A stretch of 64,000 nt of DNA from JBFKQC01 sp041627895 (GCA_041627895.1 JBFKQC010000001.1:1-64000), one strand, 5' to 3'. Shown: positions 17,018 to 26,117, counted from the stretch's first letter. Made by a program: numbers and translations. The notes: generated by a model not told the origin, from the letters alone.

Positions 17018-17405
17018 GGACCGAAACCTCGATCAGGTTGCCGTCCGGATCGCGGACATAAAGCGAGGTCAGCGGACCCGTGGCACCGGTCCGCGCGACC
17101 GGCCCGTCGACCACCGCGACGCCATGGGCCGCGAAATGCGCCGACCAGTCGGCCAGCGGCGCCCCGGTCAGCAGGCACAGATCGGCGCTGCCGGGTGTCG
17201 GGCGCCTGGCCTTCGGCTCGAACCCGGCGCCGGCGCGGTGCAGGTTGATCTTCTGCGTCCCGAATTTCAGCGCGGTGCGGGTGGTGCCGTCGGCCGGCCG
17301 GAAGGTCTCGGCCGTCATGCCCAGGACGCGGGTGTAGAAGTCGGCCGTGCGGCCGATATCGGCCACGGTCAGCACCAGGTGATCCAGCGCGTCCACCTTC
17401 GGCAT
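17010..17405 (-). CDS. VOC-family (glyoxalase/bleomycin-resistance fold) protein
   Basis: A 131-residue two-module vicinal-oxygen-chelate protein. It has the LDHLVLTVADIGRTADFYTR opening with a metal-ligand His and the SLYVRDPDGNLIEV closing motif with the Glu ligand. Family members act as isomerases, dioxygenases or drug-binding proteins, and the single-domain length fits any of them. Its stop overlaps the TauE/SafE start. Divergent from the dehydratase gene 38 bp away. Confidence 0.9.
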   Translation of the reverse strand: MPKVDALDHLVLTVADIGRTADFYTRVLGMTAETFRPADGTTRTALKFGTQKINLHRAGAGFEPKARRPTPGSADLCLLTGAPLADWSAHFAAHGVAVVDGPVARTGATGPLTSLYVRDPDGNLIEVSVLG

Positions 17406-17443
17406 TTGCCCTCTCTCCCGCGCATGGTTACGGTCGCGCCACC

Positions 17444-18250
17444 ATGCACGAGGCCGTCGGCAAAACGCAAACCCTCACCTGCGCCCTCGACCCGGCGCGC
17501 GCCGCCGCGCTGCACGCCACGCTCGACCGCCCGGGCCCGCCGCCCGCCGCCGGCGATCCGCTGCCGCCGTTCTGGCACCAGGTCTACTTCTGGGACGCGC
17601 AGCCGCCCGGCAGTCTCGGCGCCGACGGGCATCCCAAGACCGGTACCGGGCTGATCCCGGACCTCGAGCTGCCGCACCGGATGTGGGCCGGGGGGCGGCT
17701 GGAGTTCGCAGCGCCGCTTCGGCTCGGCCGGCCGGCCGAGAAGACCACGACCGTAGAGTCCGTCGCGGACAAGACCGGCCGCACCGGGCGGCTGGGTTTC
17801 GTGACGTTGCGCCACGACATCCGCCAGGGCGGCGTGCTTTGCGTGACCGAGCGCCAGGATCTCGTCTATCGCGAGCCGCCGGCCCGGCGCGCCGCCGTCG
17901 CCCCGCCCGAGGCGCGCCGCGACGAGACCGCGTCGCGCGAGGCGGCGTTCACCACGACCCGGCTTTTCCGCTACTCGGCGCTCACCTTCAACGGTCACCG
18001 GATCCACTACGACGCCGACTATGCCCGCGACGTCGAAGGCTATGCCGGGCTGGTGGTGCACGGGCCGCTTCTGGCGCAAAGCCTGATCCACTTCGCCGAG
18101 GACCAGGGCTGCGAGGTCAGGCGCTTTGCCTTTCGCGCCACGGCGGCGCTGACGCATCGCGAGATCGCGGACCTGTGCTGGCACCGGGACGGCACGCTTT
18201 GGGTGCGCGGCCCGGACGGGCGCCAATGCATGACGGCAAGCCTGGCGTAG
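17444..18250 (+). CDS. FAS1-like / MaoC-type dehydratase (mesaconyl-C4-CoA hydratase-like)
   Basis: A 268-residue protein with two hot-dog regions. The first half resembles the FAS1-like dehydratase N-terminal domain (FWHQVYFW, LPHRMWAGGRLEF). The second half carries the hydratase motif FRYSALTFNGHRIHYDADYA at about residues 183-202, with the catalytic Asp/His-type positions, followed by VVHGPLLAQSLI. Close relatives include mesaconyl-C4-CoA and itaconyl-CoA hydratases and HTD2-type dehydratases. No pathway genes adjoin it, so substrate is open. Confidence 0.85.
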   Translation: MHEAVGKTQTLTCALDPARAAALHATLDRPGPPPAAGDPLPPFWHQVYFWDAQPPGSLGADGHPKTGTGLIPDLELPHRMWAGGRLEFAAPLRLGRPAEKTTTVESVADKTGRTGRLGFVTLRHDIRQGGVLCVTERQDLVYREPPARRAAVAPPEARRDETASREAAFTTTRLFRYSALTFNGHRIHYDADYARDVEGYAGLVVHGPLLAQSLIHFAEDQGCEVRRFAFRATAALTHREIADLCWHRDGTLWVRGPDGRQCMTASLA

Positions 18251-18300
18251 CGCGGGCATCGACGGGCGCCGCCGCGGGGCCGAAGGGCTTAGGCCGCGGC

Positions 18301-19338
18301 CTATAGGTTGTCCTCGACGCGAAAGCCCTCTGGCACGGCGTCGCGCCCCTCCAGCACCTGGTCGGCCATCACCGCGGCCACCTTCGGCGCCATGCCGAAG
18401 CCGATCTTGAAGCCGCCATTGGCCACGAAATGCCCCGGCCGCCCGGGCCAGGCCCCGAGGATCGGCGCGCGCGAGCGTGCCCGCGGCCGGACCCCCGCCC
18501 AGCGCACCGCCACCTCGGCCCCCGCCAGCGCCGGGCAGGCGGCCACGGCACGGGCGTGCAGCGCGTCAAGCTGCCCGTCCGTCGCATCGGGGTGCGCGAA
18601 TGCGCGCTCGCTGGTCGAGCCGACGGCCACGGTGCCGTCGTCATGCGGCACGATGTGCAGTCCGTCGGCGAAGATCTGCGGCGCCTCGCGCGCCTCGTGT
18701 CGCAACAGCAGCGCCTGCCCCTTCACGCCCGTCCCGACCGGCCGGCCCAGCGCAGCTGCCAGGGCGGCCAGTCCCTCGTGCCCGGTCGCCCAGACCACCG
18801 GGCCGCCCGCCGGCGCGTCGCCGGTCCCCACCGTCCCGCCAAGCGCGCGCACCGCCGCTGCAAGGCTTTCGCAGGCGCGGCGCGGATGCAGCCGGGCCGA
18901 CAGCGTGTCGCGGATCAGGAATCCCGTGGGGCTTTGCGGTGCCCATGCGCCCTCTGCCGGCACGACCCGCCAGTCCGCCGCCCCGCGCCAAAGCGCGCGC
19001 GCGCCCGCCTCTCGCGCGCGGGCCGTCTCCAGTGCCTGCGAATCGGTCACCGGCTGCACCCGCCCCAGCCGGCCATAGCCCGATGACAGCCCCGATGCCG
19101 CGTCGACCCCGCGCCAGAAGTCCTCGGCCATCAGCAGGCTGTCGAGCTGGAACGCCTTCTTCGGGTTCCAGTTCTCGGGCACGTGCGGTGCCAGCGCGCC
19201 GACCACGCCGCCCGAGGCCCCGGCGCCGACCCCGCGCCGGTCCAGCACCCGCACCCGCGCGCCGCGCCGCGCGCAGGCCCAGGCCACCGACAGCCCGAAG
19301 ATGCCCGCCCCCATCACCGTCACGTCCGCGATTGCCAA
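18301..19338 (-). CDS. FAD-dependent oxidoreductase, MnmC oxidase-domain homolog
   Basis: A 345-residue DAO-family flavoprotein. It has the dinucleotide-binding motif GAGIFGLSVAWACARRG at the N-terminus and the GASGGVVGALAPHVPENW stretch resembling the MnmC C-terminal domain. In E. coli MnmC this domain removes carboxymethyl from cmnm5(s2)U34 of tRNA and is fused to the methyltransferase that finishes mnm5(s2)U. Here the methyltransferase is the divergent neighbour (19388), so I infer a split MnmC; a generic amino-acid oxidase is the alternative. The start is a TTG at 19338 giving LAIADVTVMGAG; the frame upstream runs into the neighbour and is not family-like. Confidence 0.82.
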   Translation of the reverse strand: MAIADVTVMGAGIFGLSVAWACARRGARVRVLDRRGVGAGASGGVVGALAPHVPENWNPKKAFQLDSLLMAEDFWRGVDAASGLSSGYGRLGRVQPVTDSQALETARAREAGARALWRGAADWRVVPAEGAWAPQSPTGFLIRDTLSARLHPRRACESLAAAVRALGGTVGTGDAPAGGPVVWATGHEGLAALAAALGRPVGTGVKGQALLLRHEAREAPQIFADGLHIVPHDDGTVAVGSTSERAFAHPDATDGQLDALHARAVAACPALAGAEVAVRWAGVRPRARSRAPILGAWPGRPGHFVANGGFKIGFGMAPKVAAVMADQVLEGRDAVPEGFRVEDNL

Positions 19339-19387
19339 TTCCGCCGCCCTTGCCCATTGTCGCGCCGCGGATGTTCTAGGGCAGGCG

Positions 19388-20062
19388 ATGGGCGAGAACC
19401 AGCAGGCGGCGGTCGAATGGCGCGACGGGGCGGTGCCGGTCTCGGCGCGGTTCGGCGACCCGTATTTCTCGCTTGGCGACGGGCTGGCAGAGTCACGCCA
19501 CGTCTTCCTTGCCGGCAACGGATTGCCGGGACGGTTCCGGGCGGGGTTTCACATCGCCGAACTGGGCTTCGGCACCGGGCTGAACATGCTGGCCGCATGG
19601 CAGTCCTGGCGCGAGAGCCGGCAGCCGGGGGCGCTGCGCTTCACCAGTTTCGAGGCCTTCCCGATGGCGCCCGCGGACATCGCCGCGGCGCTCGCGCCCT
19701 TCGCGGATCTGGCGCCGCTGGCGGCACCGTTCCTCGATGCCTGGGCCGCGGGTGCCCGGCGTTTCGCGCTGCCGGGGCTCGCGGCCGAGGTGATCGTGGG
19801 TGACGCGCGCGACACGCTGCCCGCCTGGGGCGGCCGCGCCGACGCCTGGTTCCTCGACGGCTTCGCGCCGGCGCGGAACCCCGAGCTTTGGGAGCCGGCG
19901 CTGATGCAGGCCGTCGCCGCCCGCACCGCGGCCGGCGGCAGCTTCGCCACCTACAGCGCCGCGGGCGATGTGCGCCGCGCGCTTGCCGCGGCGGGCTTTG
20001 CCGTCGAGCGCCGCCCGGGCCATGGCCGCAAACGTCACATGACCGCGGGACGCCGCACTTGA
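19388..20062 (+). CDS. mnmD: tRNA (5-methylaminomethyl-2-thiouridine)(34)-methyltransferase MnmD
   Basis: A 224-residue SAM-dependent methyltransferase (DUF752), the stand-alone counterpart of the MnmC N-terminal domain. It methylates nm5(s2)U at the wobble position of tRNA. Signature segments are FGDPYFS, the SAM-binding AELGFGTGLNMLAAWQSW and the DAWFLDGFAPARNPELW catalytic loop. The ATG at 19388 fits family starts; the frame extends to 19301 but overlaps the divergent gene. Its TGA overlaps the TTG of the next gene (TTGA). Confidence 0.93.
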   Translation: MGENQQAAVEWRDGAVPVSARFGDPYFSLGDGLAESRHVFLAGNGLPGRFRAGFHIAELGFGTGLNMLAAWQSWRESRQPGALRFTSFEAFPMAPADIAAALAPFADLAPLAAPFLDAWAAGARRFALPGLAAEVIVGDARDTLPAWGGRADAWFLDGFAPARNPELWEPALMQAVAARTAAGGSFATYSAAGDVRRALAAAGFAVERRPGHGRKRHMTAGRRT

Positions 20063-20934
20063 TCAGCGCACAGAACACCCGGCTGGGCATCGCGCTGATG
20101 CTGCTGACCACGCTGATCTTCGCGGCGCAGGACGGCATCTCGCGCCACCTGGCGGCGGAGTACAACGTGCTGATGGTGGTGATGATCCGCTACTGGTTCT
20201 TCGCCGCCTTCGTCATCGCGCTGTCGATGCGCCGCGCCGGCGGGCTCGGCGCGGCCGCCCGGACGACGCAGCCCGTCCTGCAGGCATTCCGCGGCTTCCT
20301 GCTGGCCGCCGAAATCTGCGTGATGGTCGCGGGCTTCACGCTTCTGGGACTGGTCGAAAGCCACGCGGTGTTCGCCTGCTACCCGCTGATCGTCGCCGCG
20401 CTCTCGGGCCCGGTGCTGGGCGAGCATGTCGGATGGCGCCGCTGGAGCGCGATCGGCGTGGGGTTCCTCGGCATGCTGGTGATCCTGCGCCCCGGCGCGG
20501 GGGTGTTCTCGCCCTACGCGCTGATCCCGCTGCTCGCGTCCACGATGTTCGCGCTCTACGCGCTCCTGACCCGCTACGCCGCGCGGCGCGACACGGCGGC
20601 CACCAGCTTCTTCTGGACCGGCACGACCGGCGCCGTGGCGATGACCGCGGCGGGGCTCTGGTACTGGCAGCCGATGACCGGCCCCGACTGGGGCTGGATG
20701 GCGCTTCTCTGCGTCACCGGCGCGGCGGGGCACTTCACCCTGATCAAGTGCTACGACGTGGCCGAGGCCAGCGCGGTGCAGCCCTTCGCCTATTTCCAGA
20801 TGGTCTTTGCCGCCGGGGTCGGGATCAGCGTGTTCGGCGAGACGCTGGCGCCCAACGTCGCGCTCGGCGCGGCGGTCATCGTCGCCGCCGGGCTGTTCAC
20901 GCTGTGGCGCGAGCACCGGTCGAAACGGGCCTGA
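20059..20934 (+). CDS. DMT-superfamily (EamA) transporter
   Basis: A 291-residue membrane protein with ten hydrophobic helices arranged as two EamA repeats (about residues 8-138 and 148-283). Substrate is unknown; relatives export amino acids, metabolites or choline-like compounds. The start is a TTG at 20059 overlapping the mnmD stop (TTGA), giving LISAQNTRLGIALMLLTTLI. No ATG or GTG occurs before the first helix. An intergenic repeat copy begins 7 bases after the stop. Confidence 0.88.
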   Translation: MISAQNTRLGIALMLLTTLIFAAQDGISRHLAAEYNVLMVVMIRYWFFAAFVIALSMRRAGGLGAAARTTQPVLQAFRGFLLAAEICVMVAGFTLLGLVESHAVFACYPLIVAALSGPVLGEHVGWRRWSAIGVGFLGMLVILRPGAGVFSPYALIPLLASTMFALYALLTRYAARRDTAATSFFWTGTTGAVAMTAAGLWYWQPMTGPDWGWMALLCVTGAAGHFTLIKCYDVAEASAVQPFAYFQMVFAAGVGISVFGETLAPNVALGAAVIVAAGLFTLWREHRSKRA

Positions 20935-20940
20935 GCCCGG

Positions 20941-20964
20941 GTCTTCTTCTCGTTGCAAATACGC
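20941..20964 (+). repeat. Dispersed intergenic repeat copy
   Basis: GTCTTCTTCTCGTT followed by GCAAATACGC lies directly after the transporter stop codon. The preceding CGGGC-CTGA-GCCCG hairpin spans the stop codon. Hairpin plus pyrimidine-rich tail could end transcription, although the tail is not a pure T-run. Confidence 0.6.
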
Positions 20965-21092
20965 TGGCCCGGCGCGGCAACCCGCGCATCCCTTGCCGGC
21001 CCGGGCGATCAGCCGCCGCCGCCCCGCCCGCCCGGAGCCGGAGGCGAGGACGGGAAGACAATGCGCCGCGAAGCGGCACCGCCGGACGACAC

Positions 21093-23129
21093 CTACCTCG
21101 CCTTCAGCTCTTCCGACAGCCGGATCGGCGCCACCTTGCCCGACAGCCGCGCACGGTAGACCGGCAGGCTTTCGGCCACGCGCATCACGTAGTTCCGGGT
21201 CTCGGTGAAGGGGATGTGCTCGATCCAGTCGACCACGTCGATGCCGGGCGCGCGCGGGTCGCCGTTCGCCTCGATCCAGCTGCGGGCGCGGTGCGGGCCG
21301 GCATTGTAGCCGACCGAGACCAGCACGATGTTGTTGCCGAACTCCTCGATCAGGTGCGCCAGGTAGGCGCTTCCCAGCGTCGCGTTGTAGGCGGCGTCGG
21401 TGGTCAGCCGCGCGCGGGAATAGGGCAGGCCCAGCTTGCCGGCCATCTGCTGTGCCGTCGCGGGCATCAGCTGCATCAGCCCGCGCGCGCCGGCGCCCGA
21501 GATCGCCGCGACGTGGAACTCGCTTTCGCGCCGGGCGATCGAAAGCGCCAGCGCCTCGTCCACCGGCAGCGCCTCGGGGCCCAGGTTGGTCAGCGGGAAA
21601 TAGGCGCGCATCGCCACGGCGCCGCCCCGTGCCGCCTGCTTGGCGACCCGCACCGCGAGGTAGGGATCGCCGAGGCTCAGCGCGTAATCCGCAAGCGGCT
21701 CCAGGTGATCGGCATCCGCGGTCTCGGCCAGGTGGCGGAGAAAGCGCGCGGCCTCCCAGTCCTGTCCGGCCCTGTGGAACAGCCCGGCGGCCTGGAACAC
21801 CTCGTTGGTCTCCAGCGCGGTTCCGCGCCAGTGGCGGATCGTGGTCCGCCCGGTCAGCGCCGCATCCATCGGCACGCCGGCCTTCTCGGCCGCCAGCAGC
21901 CCGTAGAAACTGGTCTGGTGCCGCGCCCCGTCGCGATATGCGGCCATCGCGGCCCCGGCCTCGCCCAGCGCCTCGAGCGCGCGGCCTTCCCAATAGCCGG
22001 CGCGGCCCAGGCTGATCGGCGTGTCCACCGCCGCGCGGAAGTGGCGGAAATGGTCGAGCGCATCGGCCGGCCGGTCGAGATACCTGAGCGCCAGGTACCC
22101 CGCGAGCCATTCCAGTTCGGCGTAATCTGACCCCGGCTCCAGGTGGTGGTTGCTGGCCATCTCGTAGGCGCGGCGCGCGTTTCCGGCGCGCATCTCCTGC
22201 CGGGCCAGGATTTGGCGCCAGTCGGCCCAGTGCGCCGGGCGGCCCAGCGTCTCGGCGCTGCGGCTTTGCGCGATGATCATGTCGGCGGCGCGGTCGCGGC
22301 GGCGCTTGGCGACCTGCCAGCGCATCCGGTCATGCGCCAGGCCCGGATCGCCGGCCAGCGCGGCGGGCACCGCCTCGATCAGCGCGTCGACCCCGGCCGC
22401 CTGCCGCTGCAGCGCCAGCCGCGCCGCGGCGAGCGCCTTCCAGCCGTCGTCGACGTGATCCAGCATGCGCTGCGCACCGGCGATGTCCTCGTTCCAGAGC
22501 GCGCGGTCGAGCCGCGCGGTGTGGTGCGGCGCCAGAAGCTTGTCGTGCGCGGCGAGGAACGCGGCCTCGTCTTCCGCGCTCATCGCCATGCCGCGCCAGG
22601 CGCGGACCAGTTCGGCCTCGGCCTTCGCGGTCTCGCCGAGCGACGTCAGCGCCGCGGCCAGCCGCAGCGATCCCTGGCCGGTCTGCGGCGCCTCGCCGCC
22701 GAAATAGTCGACGACGGCGCCCGCAGCCGCGGCTTCGGGGATCGTCGCCTCGCCGCGCTTGCGCAGCAGATCCAGCCCCGGCCAGTCCGGGTTGCGGCCA
22801 AGGAACGCGCGGTAATCGGCAAATGTGCCATCGCCGGCGCGCAGCCGCTGCCATTCGATGATGTCCGCAGCGACGCCGCCGTCGCCTGCCGCGATCTCGC
22901 CCGCGCCCTGCCAGTCGCCGCGCTGTGCGGCGGCCAGCGCCAGCCGCATCTCGTGGCCCCGCATCAGCCCCGCGGGGCGCGGCACCGGCGATTTCGAGGA
23001 CATCACCAGCGCCGGCCCGGCGCCGGGCGTCCGGTCGGGACGCGGCAGCGGCCGGATCTCTTCGGCCGGTACCGGCCAGGCCAGTGCCAGGCCCGCCAGC
23101 GCCGCGTTCAGTCTTGCCAGGTGTCGCAC
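21093..23129 (-). CDS. Soluble lytic murein transglycosylase (Slt70-like)
   Basis: A 678-residue exported lytic transglycosylase. A signal peptide (LARLNAALAGLALAWPVPAEE) is followed by a long alpha-helical superhelix (about residues 55-510), then a C-terminal SLT domain. The catalytic Glu is residue 535 in ARRESEFH, followed by GAGARGLMQLMPATA and SVGYNAGPHR. Length and order match Slt70-type enzymes. It is divergent from dapA (154 bp). Together with the MltB-type enzyme and PBP1A in this window it acts on the glycan backbone. Confidence 0.94.
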   Translation of the reverse strand: MRHLARLNAALAGLALAWPVPAEEIRPLPRPDRTPGAGPALVMSSKSPVPRPAGLMRGHEMRLALAAAQRGDWQGAGEIAAGDGGVAADIIEWQRLRAGDGTFADYRAFLGRNPDWPGLDLLRKRGEATIPEAAAAGAVVDYFGGEAPQTGQGSLRLAAALTSLGETAKAEAELVRAWRGMAMSAEDEAAFLAAHDKLLAPHHTARLDRALWNEDIAGAQRMLDHVDDGWKALAAARLALQRQAAGVDALIEAVPAALAGDPGLAHDRMRWQVAKRRRDRAADMIIAQSRSAETLGRPAHWADWRQILARQEMRAGNARRAYEMASNHHLEPGSDYAELEWLAGYLALRYLDRPADALDHFRHFRAAVDTPISLGRAGYWEGRALEALGEAGAAMAAYRDGARHQTSFYGLLAAEKAGVPMDAALTGRTTIRHWRGTALETNEVFQAAGLFHRAGQDWEAARFLRHLAETADADHLEPLADYALSLGDPYLAVRVAKQAARGGAVAMRAYFPLTNLGPEALPVDEALALSIARRESEFHVAAISGAGARGLMQLMPATAQQMAGKLGLPYSRARLTTDAAYNATLGSAYLAHLIEEFGNNIVLVSVGYNAGPHRARSWIEANGDPRAPGIDVVDWIEHIPFTETRNYVMRVAESLPVYRARLSGKVAPIRLSEELKAR

Positions 23130-23283
23130 GGAATCCCGCCTTGACGTGGTTCGCGCCAGACCCTAGCGGGACGGGGCGCGCTGGAAAACACACAAACTTG
23201 GCATCCCGGGGCGCACCGGCTAGTGTCCGCTCACTTTTTCATCTTCGGCAGAATCTTCCGCCCTTAGGACAAGGAGAGGCATC

Positions 23284-24159
23284 ATGATTCGCGGTTCGCT
23301 TCCCGCCCTGGTGACGCCGTTCAGGAACGGCGGACTGGATCTCGATGCGCTCAAATCGCTGATCGAGTGGCATATCGAGGCCGGCACCGACGGTTTCGTG
23401 CCGGTGGGCACCACGGGCGAAAGCCCGACGCTGAGCCATGACGAGCACGACGCAGTGGTCGAATGCGTGGTCGGCGCCGTGGCCGGGCGCAAGCCGGTGA
23501 TCGCGGGCGCGGGGTCGAACAACACCGCCGAGGCGATCCGCCTGGCGCAGCACGCCGAAGCGGTCGGCGCCGATGCGATCCTGGTGGTGACGCCCTATTA
23601 CAACAAGCCGACCCAAGCCGGGCTGATCGCGCATTTCACCGCGGTCCACGACGCCTGCGCCCTGCCGATCATCATCTACAACATCCCGCCGCGCTCGGTC
23701 GTCGACATGACGCCTGAAACCATGGGCGAACTGGCGAAGTTGCCGCGCATCGTCGGCGTCAAGGATGCCACCGCCGACCTGTCGCGCGTCTCGATGCAGC
23801 GGATCACCTGCGGGCCGGATTTCATCCAGCTTTCCGGCGAGGACCCGACCGCGCACGCCTTCAACGCCGCGGGCGGCGTGGGCTGCATCTCGGTCACGGC
23901 CAACGTCGCGCCGGCGCTTTGCGCCGCGTTGCAGGATGCCTGCGCGGCCGGAGATTACGGAAAGGCGCTGGAATTGCAGGACCGGCTGATGCCGCTGCAC
24001 AAGGCGATCTTCACTGAACCCGGGGTCTGCGGCGCCAAGTACGGCCTGTCGCTGCTGGGCAAGATCGCGCCCGACGTGCGCGCGCCGCTGATCGAGGTGA
24101 CCGATGCGACCAAGGCGAAGATCCGCGACGCGATGGTGCATGCGGGTCTGTTGAACTGA
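23284..24159 (+). CDS. dapA: 4-hydroxy-tetrahydrodipicolinate synthase
   Basis: A 291-residue TIM-barrel aldolase condensing pyruvate with aspartate semialdehyde, the entry step of diaminopimelate and lysine synthesis. The Schiff-base Lys is residue 160 in RIVGVKDAT, the Tyr of IIIYNIPPR is 132, and the GTTGESPTL pyruvate loop is at 42-50. A strong AAGGAGAGG lies just upstream of the ATG. The TGA overlaps the CTG start of the following P-loop gene. Confidence 0.97.
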   Translation: MIRGSLPALVTPFRNGGLDLDALKSLIEWHIEAGTDGFVPVGTTGESPTLSHDEHDAVVECVVGAVAGRKPVIAGAGSNNTAEAIRLAQHAEAVGADAILVVTPYYNKPTQAGLIAHFTAVHDACALPIIIYNIPPRSVVDMTPETMGELAKLPRIVGVKDATADLSRVSMQRITCGPDFIQLSGEDPTAHAFNAAGGVGCISVTANVAPALCAALQDACAAGDYGKALELQDRLMPLHKAIFTEPGVCGAKYGLSLLGKIAPDVRAPLIEVTDATKAKIRDAMVHAGLLN

Positions 24160-24662
24160 GCGCCGAGCGCGTCCACCTGATCGCCGGGCTGACTGGCGCC
24201 GGCAAGTCGACCTATGCCGAGCGGCTGCGCCGTGACCTGCGCGCGGTGCGGTTCTCGATCGACGACTGGAACGCACGGCTTTTCTTCATTGACCGCCGCC
24301 CGGAAGCGGATTTCGGCTGGTTCTACGAGCGTGTGCAGCGGTCCTGCGCGCAGATGCGCGAGACCGCCGGCCAAGTGCTGGAGGCCGGCCGGCCCGTGGT
24401 GTTCGACTGCGGGTTCACGGACGCGAAAGAGCGCGGCATCTTCCTCGACTGGGCCGCGGCGCTGGGCGAGCCGGCCTGCGTGCATTTCCTCGACGTCGCC
24501 AGGGACACGCGCTGGCAGCGGGTCGAGCGACGCAACGCCGAGCGCGGCGAGACCTTTGCGCTGGCGGTCACGCGCGAGATGTTCGAGTTCATGGAGACGA
24601 TCTGGCAGGCGCCCACCGAGGCCGAACTGGCCGGACGCAGCGCCCGGCTGCTGCGCATCTAG
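24156..24662 (+). CDS. P-loop kinase / AAA-type ATPase domain protein, CTG start
   Basis: A 168-residue nucleotide-binding protein. The Walker A motif IAGLTGAGKSTYAERL is upstream of the first GTG (24246), so the gene must start earlier. The only plausible initiation codon before it is CTG at 24156, overlapping the dapA stop as CTGA. Later features are FSIDDWNARLFF and FDCGFTDAKERG, typical of AAA_33/zeta-like small kinases that phosphorylate small molecules or nucleotides. Downstream of dapA it is probably translated by coupling. Substrate unknown. Confidence 0.82.
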   Translation: MSAERVHLIAGLTGAGKSTYAERLRRDLRAVRFSIDDWNARLFFIDRRPEADFGWFYERVQRSCAQMRETAGQVLEAGRPVVFDCGFTDAKERGIFLDWAAALGEPACVHFLDVARDTRWQRVERRNAERGETFALAVTREMFEFMETIWQAPTEAELAGRSARLLRI

Positions 24663-24761
24663 AACGCATTCCGCGATCTTCGATTCACGGAACGCGCCCC
24701 ATCTGGTTTTCCGCGCGCAATTTCGCGACGCTCCGCCGGATCGGCTTTGCTGGAAATTGCT

Positions 24762-25205
24762 TTAGCTGGACCAGTCGCGTTGCTCTGACTGGATCGCCCG
24801 CACCCGGCGCAGCACCTCGATCAGCATCGCGGTCTCCAGCCCGATCATCAACAGCCCGTTGATCGCGATCATTCCCGCCAGAAGCCGCCACTCGGTCGGC
24901 AGCAGGATGTCGCCGAAGCCGAGCGTGGTGAAGGCGACGATCGAGAAATAGACCGAGGCCTCGAGCGTCACGAAGACGTCGAGCCACAGGAACACCAGCG
25001 CCCACATCCAGACGCCCGCCGTGGCGATCAGCAGGATCCAGGCCACCGAGGCGCAGAGCAGCGTCAGCATCTTCGGCCGGTGCGGCGGCCGCAGCAGCCA
25101 GCCCTGGTAGCGGGTCAGCAGCGCCTCGAGCAGGACGAATCCGACCCCGGCGATCACGATCGACACGATGATCAGAAGGCTGCCGAGAACGAGTTGCTGG
25201 ACCAT
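24762..25205 (-). CDS. Two-transmembrane potassium-channel family protein
   Basis: A 147-residue membrane protein with an N-terminal helix (residues 5-28), another hydrophobic segment (47-75), a pore region and a final helix (108-128). The pore loop ends in TTLGFGD (93-99), the K+ selectivity-filter pattern of Ion_trans_2 proteins. No cytoplasmic RCK or cyclic-nucleotide domain is attached. It is convergent with the P-loop kinase and divergent from smpB. Confidence 0.85.
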   Translation of the reverse strand: MVQQLVLGSLLIIVSIVIAGVGFVLLEALLTRYQGWLLRPPHRPKMLTLLCASVAWILLIATAGVWMWALVFLWLDVFVTLEASVYFSIVAFTTLGFGDILLPTEWRLLAGMIAINGLLMIGLETAMLIEVLRRVRAIQSEQRDWSS

Positions 25206-25281
25206 GCACCCGGTATCCGCGCCGCACCGGGCGGGGTCAACACTGGACTATGGCGCAGCCGGCTCTTATGTCGCGGGAACC

Positions 25282-25758
25282 ATGGCCAAGCCGACCGAAA
25301 ATCCGAACTACAGGGTCGTTGCCGAGAACCGGCGCGCGCGGTTCGACTATGCCATCGAGGACGACCTGGAATGCGGCATCGTTCTGGAAGGGTCCGAGGT
25401 GAAGTCGCTGCGCGAGGGCGGCGCGAATATCGCCGAAAGCTATGCCGAGGTGGCGGAGGGCGAGCTGTGGCTGGTCAACAGCTATGTCGCGCCCTACGAC
25501 AAGGCCAGGACCTTCGGTCACGAGGAACGCAGGCGCCGCAAGCTTCTGGTGTCGCGGAAGGAACTCGCGCGGCTCTGGAACGAGACCCAGCGCAAGGGAA
25601 TGACGCTGGTGCCGCTGGTGCTGTATTTCAACCACCGCGGCATCGCAAAGCTGAAGATCGGCATCGCCAAGGGCAAGAAGATCGCCGACAAGCGCGAGAC
25701 CCAGGCCAAGCGCGACTGGCAGCGCCAGAAGGCGCGGCTCATGAAGGATCACGGCTGA
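25282..25758 (+). CDS. smpB: SsrA-binding protein SmpB
   Basis: A 158-residue protein that brings tmRNA to stalled ribosomes. The OB-like core shows ENRRARFDYAIEDDLECGI, LEGSEVKSLREGGANI and FGHEERRRRKLL. The C-terminal basic tail (KKIADKRETQAKRDWQRQ) enters the decoding centre. The ATG at 25282 is chosen because it gives the family start (MAKPTENPNYRVVAENRRA); the longer frame from 25168 overlaps the channel gene. The tmRNA gene itself was not seen in this window. Confidence 0.97.
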   Translation: MAKPTENPNYRVVAENRRARFDYAIEDDLECGIVLEGSEVKSLREGGANIAESYAEVAEGELWLVNSYVAPYDKARTFGHEERRRRKLLVSRKELARLWNETQRKGMTLVPLVLYFNHRGIAKLKIGIAKGKKIADKRETQAKRDWQRQKARLMKDHG

Positions 25759-25796
25759 CGCCGGTCATCCGCCGCGCTGCGCATCAGGAACCCGAT

Positions 25797-26036
25797 TCAG
25801 AACCGCCCGGGATAGAGATGCATCATGCACTGCACGTCGGCCTCGCTGGAAATGGCGTTCGGGCCACGGTCAAGCATCTCGGTCAGGAAACGCGACCGGG
25901 CGCGCATATCCTCGGCCTCTGACGGTGCCTCGGAGGGCGCAGGCCTGCGGCGCTCGCCCCGCCCCAGCGACCGGAAAAGGGTACCGAAAAAAAGGTTCGG
26001 GCGGGGCAGAATGGTCGCGGTCATATCTGGCTCCAT
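25797..26036 (-). CDS. Small hypothetical protein, 79 residues
   Basis: A 79-residue soluble protein. The middle is Glu/Ser/Pro-rich, and the C-terminus ends in ISSEADVQCMMHLYPGRF, a pattern I believe recurs in small Rhodobacteraceae proteins. An internal ATG at 26024 would give 75 residues and is equally possible. No motif suggests a function. Divergent from the LysR-type regulator with about 80 bp between them. Confidence 0.65.
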   Translation of the reverse strand: MEPDMTATILPRPNLFFGTLFRSLGRGERRRPAPSEAPSEAEDMRARSRFLTEMLDRGPNAISSEADVQCMMHLYPGRF

Positions 26037-26117
26037 CGGGTCGGAACTGGTTTCACGATCCTAGACCGGATCCCCACGGCACTGGTATCCGCGCCGTCGT
26101 TGTGCTGTTCTTCAGAA

